62,540 bases of DNA. It comes from Rhodovulum visakhapatnamense. Lineage in GTDB: Bacteria; Pseudomonadota; Alphaproteobacteria; Rhodobacterales; Rhodobacteraceae. The notes below the pieces were generated by a model that had not been told where the DNA came from, ran no database searches, and saw nothing but the letters and a program-made list of their open reading frames with translations. Where the stretch lies: positions 1 through 62,540 of the forward strand of contig NZ_SOEB01000026.1 in the NCBI RefSeq assembly GCF_004365965.1. The letters run 5' to 3'. This document shows, one piece after another, positions 58,859-62,540 of this stretch (the stretch's first letter is position 1; each line of letters begins with the position of its first letter). The position numbers and the translations under genes were made by a program.

Positions 58859-59760
58859 ATGACCCGCAAGGCCATTCTGCAAATCGGCACCGAAAAGATC
58901 GGCACCACCACGCTTCAGACCTTCCTGGCGGCCAATCGCAAGGCGCTGGCGGCGCGCGGCTTTGTCTATCCGCCGTTCTGCGGCGCCCTCAACCATACCG
59001 GTCTGGCCGCCTATGCGATGGATGCCGACCGGTCCGACAGCCTCAAGCATCCCTTCAGCGGCAGCGCGGCCAAGGAGCTGAACGTCCGCGGAACCCAAAT
59101 CCACTGCAGCGAAAATTGGCACAGCCGCCCCCTGTCCGATGCCGAGATACAGCGCCTTCGCGACTTTCTCGATCACTGGCAAATCGGCCCGCCCGACGCC
59201 TTCGACCCGGTGGCCGACGAGAACGGCGCGATTTCGCCCGAGGATGGGCCGATCCGGGACCGGCTGGCGGCAAGCCTCTCCGCGGGCTTTCCCGGCAAGG
59301 GCCTGCGCGCGCGCGCGGCGGCGAAGACCTTCTGCGAGGCGTTCCGCCCGTCGAAGGCGGCGGTCGCGGGGCGTCCTTTCCCGGATCCCGCCACGCCTTT
59401 CTCGGCAGATTTCACCACCTCTCCCGAAGCCGCTGATCCGGCCGCACCCGACACCGAAACGCCGGCACGGGGGGCCGCTGCGCTTCCGGTTGAATGCGGG
59501 CACGAGATTGAACGGCTGACGGTCGAGATCACGATCCGCGGCGCGCGAAGCCTGCGCCTTGCAGCCCGACAACCGGGACGAGCGCCATGTCCCCGGGATC
59601 GTTCTTGCCGCCATCGCCGAACCGGCCGCGGCTGCGGACGTTCCGCGCGGGGCGCTGACCATGAAGCCCGGCTATCCGGGTCTCGCGCGTGCCTTGCAGG
59701 CCGCCTTGTCGCATGCCCGCCTCCGGCGGGCGCAACCTTGTGAATTCAAGAAGGGACGAT
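58859..59760 (+). pseudogene. sulfotransferase-like gene with internal deletion and frameshift
   Basis: The start (RKAILQIGTEKIGTTTLQTFL) is the PAPS-binding 5'-phosphosulfate loop of bacterial sulfotransferase-like proteins. After about 110 residues the sequence jumps (RLRDFLDHWQIGPPDAFDPV) to a late part with NGAISPEDGPI and FPDPATPFSADF, so the central part holding the 3'-phosphate site is missing. Near 59570 the frame seems lost: the following PDNRDERHVPGIVLAAIAEP reads in another frame. As given, an open frame from 58859 to 59743 would encode 294 residues. It lies 7 bp after the HlyD stop. Confidence 0.62.
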
Positions 59761-59766
59761 TGAAGG

Positions 59767-60552
59767 ATGCTCAATCTCACGCCTGCCCAGATGGCCAGAG
59801 TCCAGGCCGCCGGCCTCCGGTTGTCGGGCCTCGCCAAGACCGGACATCTGCACCCCAACTCCTGGGTCGAGGGTCCGACCGCGATCCATGCCACGGTCCC
59901 GACCGGCTCGATCCTGCGCCTCGGCGCCTTCTGCAATCTCAGCGGCAGCCAGATCAACAATGCCGAAATCGGCCGCTACTGCTCGATCGCCAAGAACGTC
60001 GTGATCGGCACGCACGAACATCCGACCGACTGGCTGACCTCGTCGCGCACCGCCTATTTTCCGCAGGTCAACGGCTGGGACCAGCTGATGGCGGGCGACG
60101 AGGCGGCCTCGATCCAGCAGCGCAAGCGTCCGTTCCCCGGCAGCTGCCCGGTGACCGTGCTGGGTCCGGATGTCTGGATCGGCGAGGGCGCCTTCATCAA
60201 GTCCGGCATCACCATCGGCGCCGGTGCGATCATCGGCGCCCGGGCGACGGTGGTGAAGGATGTGCCGCCCTATGCCATCGTCGTCGGCACTCCCGGCCGG
60301 GTGTTGCGGCTGCGCTTTCCCGAACCGGTGGTCGAACGGCTTCTGGCGCTGGAATGGTGGCGCTTCTCGATCTACGACCTCTTCGACGCGCCCTTCGACG
60401 ATATCGAGCGCGCGATCGACGCGATCGGCGAGATGGCCGCCTCGGGCGCGGTGACCCCCTTTCAGGGACCGGTGTTCAGCGCCGAGGATCTGGCCGATCC
60501 GGACCGGATGCTGCAAGTTCTGGACGGGAGCCCGCTTGCGCTGGCCAGTTGA
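59767..60552 (+). CDS. CatB-related O-acetyltransferase (left-handed beta-helix)
   Basis: 261-residue hexapeptide-repeat transferase. Repeats run through AEIGRYCSIAKNVVIGTHEHPTDW (catalytic His region) and VTVLGPDVWIGEGAFIKSG, VTIGAGAIIGARATVVKDVPPYAIVVGTPG style coils follow. Trimeric enzymes of this type acetylate sugars on polysaccharides or antibiotics. In this context, modification of the surface glycan is likely. Its 3' end overlaps the convergent gene by 77 bp. Confidence 0.9.
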   Translation: MLNLTPAQMARVQAAGLRLSGLAKTGHLHPNSWVEGPTAIHATVPTGSILRLGAFCNLSGSQINNAEIGRYCSIAKNVVIGTHEHPTDWLTSSRTAYFPQVNGWDQLMAGDEAASIQQRKRPFPGSCPVTVLGPDVWIGEGAFIKSGITIGAGAIIGARATVVKDVPPYAIVVGTPGRVLRLRFPEPVVERLLALEWWRFSIYDLFDAPFDDIERAIDAIGEMAASGAVTPFQGPVFSAEDLADPDRMLQVLDGSPLALAS

Positions 60553-61684
60553 CATGCACCCGGATCAGATCCCGTTCCGGCCCCACCCGGCAGTCGGCCT
60601 CCAGCCGCATCCGGGTGAGGGTCAGCCACAGATGGTCGTCCACCCGGTCGAGCATCGGGGCCGGGCTGTCCGGATCGACCAGCGACGGGTAGGCATAGGC
60701 CGCACCTTGCCCGCAATCGCGCGCCCACAAAAGCGGGGCCTCGGCCAAGAGCCCCAGGTCGTCCCAATGGATAAGATCGCGCGAAACATAGGCCCAGATC
60801 CCCGCCCGGCGGGCGCCCCCGGCATCGCGCCCGACGCGCGGCGAGACCGCCAGAAAACGCCCCGTCGCGGGCTGAAAGACGACCGAGCTCAGCGTGGCGT
60901 CGAGCCCCGGCAGCGGCGCGCAGACATGCGCGTCGGGGTCGGCGACGGCGCCCCGATAGGGATCGGCGAAGCGCGCCGAAAACCCTTGCCCGTCCCAGGC
61001 GCGCCAGTCGCCCGGCCCGCCATCGACCCTTCGGCGCAGCAGGCAGGCGCCCCGGCGCTGCGCGTCATAGGCTTCGGCAAAGACGAAGACATTCAGGACC
61101 CCGTCCGCCTCGAAAATGTTCGAGGGCGTGAAATAGCCGCTGCGCCGGGTCTGGGCGGGATCGTAGCGATAGGGCAGCGCCGCAACCGGCGGGCCGGGCA
61201 GTCGGGCGAAACTTTCCCCGCCATCGCGGCTTTCCAGCGCCACGACCGCATTCCGCCAGCAGGCCATGTAGCGCCCCGCGGCACAGGCGCCCGGATGCCG
61301 GTCGCCCTGATACTCCATATGCCCAAGCGCCTCGATCCGCAGACCGTCGCGGGTAAAGATCGACGACACCCAGGTCCGGTCGTTCCGCGCCGCCGGGTCG
61401 GGATCGTCCGCGCCGCGATGCACCACCGCACAGACCCGCGCCAGCCGGTCGGCAGCCTGGCCAACGCTCTGGCGGCTCTGGTCGGACCCCGCGATCATGT
61501 GGATGCGCCCCTCCGCGTCGCGCCAGAACCGCGCCGGGGCATCGGGAATGTCCCAGCGCCCGCAACGCTCGGCGCTCCAGTCGAAAAGCAGAGGCGCGGA
61601 CCCCAGGTCCGGTGCGGGACCCGCGTCGGCCATCCCGGCCCACGCCAGCACCGCCGCCGCGATCCGCCCTGCGCCCCGCCTCAT
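60476..61684 (-). CDS. secreted beta-propeller-like protein (possible glycoside hydrolase-like)
   Basis: 402 residues with a signal peptide ending near AGMADAGPAP. The mature part has repeated strands of the five-bladed propeller kind: RFWRDAEGRIHMIAG, WVSSIFTRDG, GYFTPSNIFEADGVLNVFV, SSVVFQPATGRFLAVSP and IWAYVSRDLIHWDD, the last a common motif in GH43/GH32-like proteins. The catalytic acids cannot be assigned with certainty. The start has AAGGAGG upstream at 61684. Probably acts on or binds the exported glycan. Confidence 0.7.
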   Translation of the reverse strand: MRRGAGRIAAAVLAWAGMADAGPAPDLGSAPLLFDWSAERCGRWDIPDAPARFWRDAEGRIHMIAGSDQSRQSVGQAADRLARVCAVVHRGADDPDPAARNDRTWVSSIFTRDGLRIEALGHMEYQGDRHPGACAAGRYMACWRNAVVALESRDGGESFARLPGPPVAALPYRYDPAQTRRSGYFTPSNIFEADGVLNVFVFAEAYDAQRRGACLLRRRVDGGPGDWRAWDGQGFSARFADPYRGAVADPDAHVCAPLPGLDATLSSVVFQPATGRFLAVSPRVGRDAGGARRAGIWAYVSRDLIHWDDLGLLAEAPLLWARDCGQGAAYAYPSLVDPDSPAPMLDRVDDHLWLTLTRMRLEADCRVGPERDLIRVHVNWPAQAGSRPELAASGPDRPDPRR

Positions 61685-61740
61685 CGCGTTTCCCTCCTTC
61701 CCGCCAGCGGCACCCCGCAGCTTTCCGAAAGACCCATTCC

Positions 61741-62403
61741 ATGACTGCCGCGTCCGACATCGCCCGCGCCCTGCCCGCCGCCGACGACCCGCAGCCCCGG
61801 GTCAACGGCGTCTACGACCTGCCCGCGCCCGGCCGCATCGCCGGATGGGCCATCGACCGCGCCGATCCCTCGGCTGCCGTCGCGGTCGAAATCTACCGCG
61901 AAGGACGGCTTGCCGCCAAGACCCGCGCCGACCGGCACCGGCCCGATCTGGAACGGGGCGGCATCGGCACCGGCCGCTATGGTTTCTCGGTCGAACTCGA
62001 TCCGCCGGTCGAGCCCGGCCTCGCCTTCACCCTGTCGGTTCGCGCCGTAACGGGGGACGGGACCGCAGGCGCGCTCCGCGCCACAGGCGCCGCCCTGCCC
62101 TCGGACGATCCCGACCGCCGGGTGCTGGAGGTGGTCTTTGCCCGCGTCGCGGCGCTTGGCACCGAAATCGCCGATCTGCGCGGCGCGCTTGCGCGCCATG
62201 ACGACCCGGCCGACCTGCAGGACATCGCCCGCGCGCTCGACCGGATCGAGCTGGTGCAGGCCCGGCTGGAACTGGCCGCGGCCGGGACCGACGGGGCGGC
62301 CGCACCCGATCCGCTGGCCGGACTTCGCCGGATGGTGGTCGCGGCACTCGCGCTTGGCGGCACGGCGCTGGCGCTGGGCCTCTGGTCGCTTTTCGCCGGG
62401 TGA
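61741..62403 (+). CDS. tail-anchored protein with glycan-locus GWxxD domain
   Basis: 220 residues. The first 115 form a beta-rich domain (GRIAGWAIDRADPSAAVAVEIY, AKTRADRHRPDLERGGIGTGRYGFSVEL) that recurs in Rhodobacterales glycosyltransferase and sulfotransferase loci and resembles the modules in the 729-residue GT2 fusion. A helical segment follows. The last 24 residues are a transmembrane helix (MVVAALALGGTALALGLWSLF), so it is anchored by its C-terminus, facing the cytoplasm. Function unknown. Confidence 0.72.
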   Translation: MTAASDIARALPAADDPQPRVNGVYDLPAPGRIAGWAIDRADPSAAVAVEIYREGRLAAKTRADRHRPDLERGGIGTGRYGFSVELDPPVEPGLAFTLSVRAVTGDGTAGALRATGAALPSDDPDRRVLEVVFARVAALGTEIADLRGALARHDDPADLQDIARALDRIELVQARLELAAAGTDGAAAPDPLAGLRRMVVAALALGGTALALGLWSLFAG

Positions 62404-62456
62404 GCCATCGGCCCCCGCTTTTTTCCGACCCTTTCAGACAAAGGACGAGTGAGATC

Positions 62457-62540
62457 ATGAACCGGCAAGTAACGAAGGCGGTTTTTCCCGTTGCGGGATT
62501 GGGGACGCGGTTTCTTCCCGCGACGAAGTCGATCCCGAAA
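62457..62540 (+). CDS. galU: UTP-glucose-1-phosphate uridylyltransferase, 5' end only
   Basis: The first 28 codons, cut by the window edge. VTKAVFPVAGLGTRFLPATK is the nucleotide-binding start of GalU, which makes UDP-glucose. AAGGACG lies upstream at normal spacing. As the next gene of the glycan region, it would supply the activated sugar donor. Confidence 0.9.
   Translation, partial: MNRQVTKAVFPVAGLGTRFLPATKSIPK

Overview
This 62.5-kb window is a GC-rich, densely coded piece of an alphaproteobacterial chromosome. The gene set points to Rhodobacteraceae (order Rhodobacterales): a VPLPA-CTERM sorted protein, a Hint-domain protein, DUF1489, a bifunctional Sat-CysC, a class II ribonucleotide reductase, a CIRCE-controlled groESL with an RpoH-like promoter, and RTX proteins next to a type I secretion system. 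The genus cannot be fixed from sequence alone. No rRNA, tRNA, CRISPR array or intact insertion sequence was seen.

Layout. 1-2.4 kb: an unrecognised ORF of visibly lower GC and an AAA+ ATPase, both accessory-looking. 2.4-5.2 kb: B12-dependent ribonucleotide reductase (nrdJ), divergent from a DUF1489 gene. 5.3-15.4 kb: a tightly packed leftward operon of peptide-type ABC transporter subunits, two nucleoside hydrolases, a DapA-family aldolase/lyase and a PfkB sugar kinase, with a divergent LysR regulator; it reads as an uptake and salvage pathway for a ribosyl compound. 15.5-22.6 kb: small genes (universal stress protein, ABM monooxygenase, YdcF, DUF427, ParA-like ATPase, outer-membrane-like protein, Hint protein, Lrp regulator, secreted vWA protein). 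22.7-28.5 kb: thioredoxin reductase coupled to a RES-domain gene, Sat-CysC and MetY (sulfur assimilation), with about 1 kb of gene-free DNA before metY. 28.6-44.4 kb: housekeeping genes (SIMPL protein, a GspL/PilP-like hybrid membrane protein carrying a C10 tract, Kef-type antiporter, a decayed GNAT gene, prs, HCCA isomerase, threonine aldolase, YcgN, ribF, MaoC, HAD phosphatase, Mn-pyrophosphatase, groESL, GNAT).

44.6-62.5 kb is the most distinctive region. It holds two RTX calcium-binding proteins, one built almost entirely of 27 consecutive nonapeptides. Next comes a run of six translationally coupled genes: a GT-like protein, a GT4, a GT2-like fusion, a second GT4, a type I secretion ABC ATPase and an HlyD adaptor. 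After these lie a broken sulfotransferase-like gene, a hexapeptide O-acetyltransferase, a secreted beta-propeller-like protein, a tail-anchored protein and the start of galU. I infer one surface-modification module in which glycosyltransferases and type I export of RTX proteins are co-expressed. Whether the glycan is placed on the RTX protein or forms a separate polysaccharide cannot be decided from sequence.
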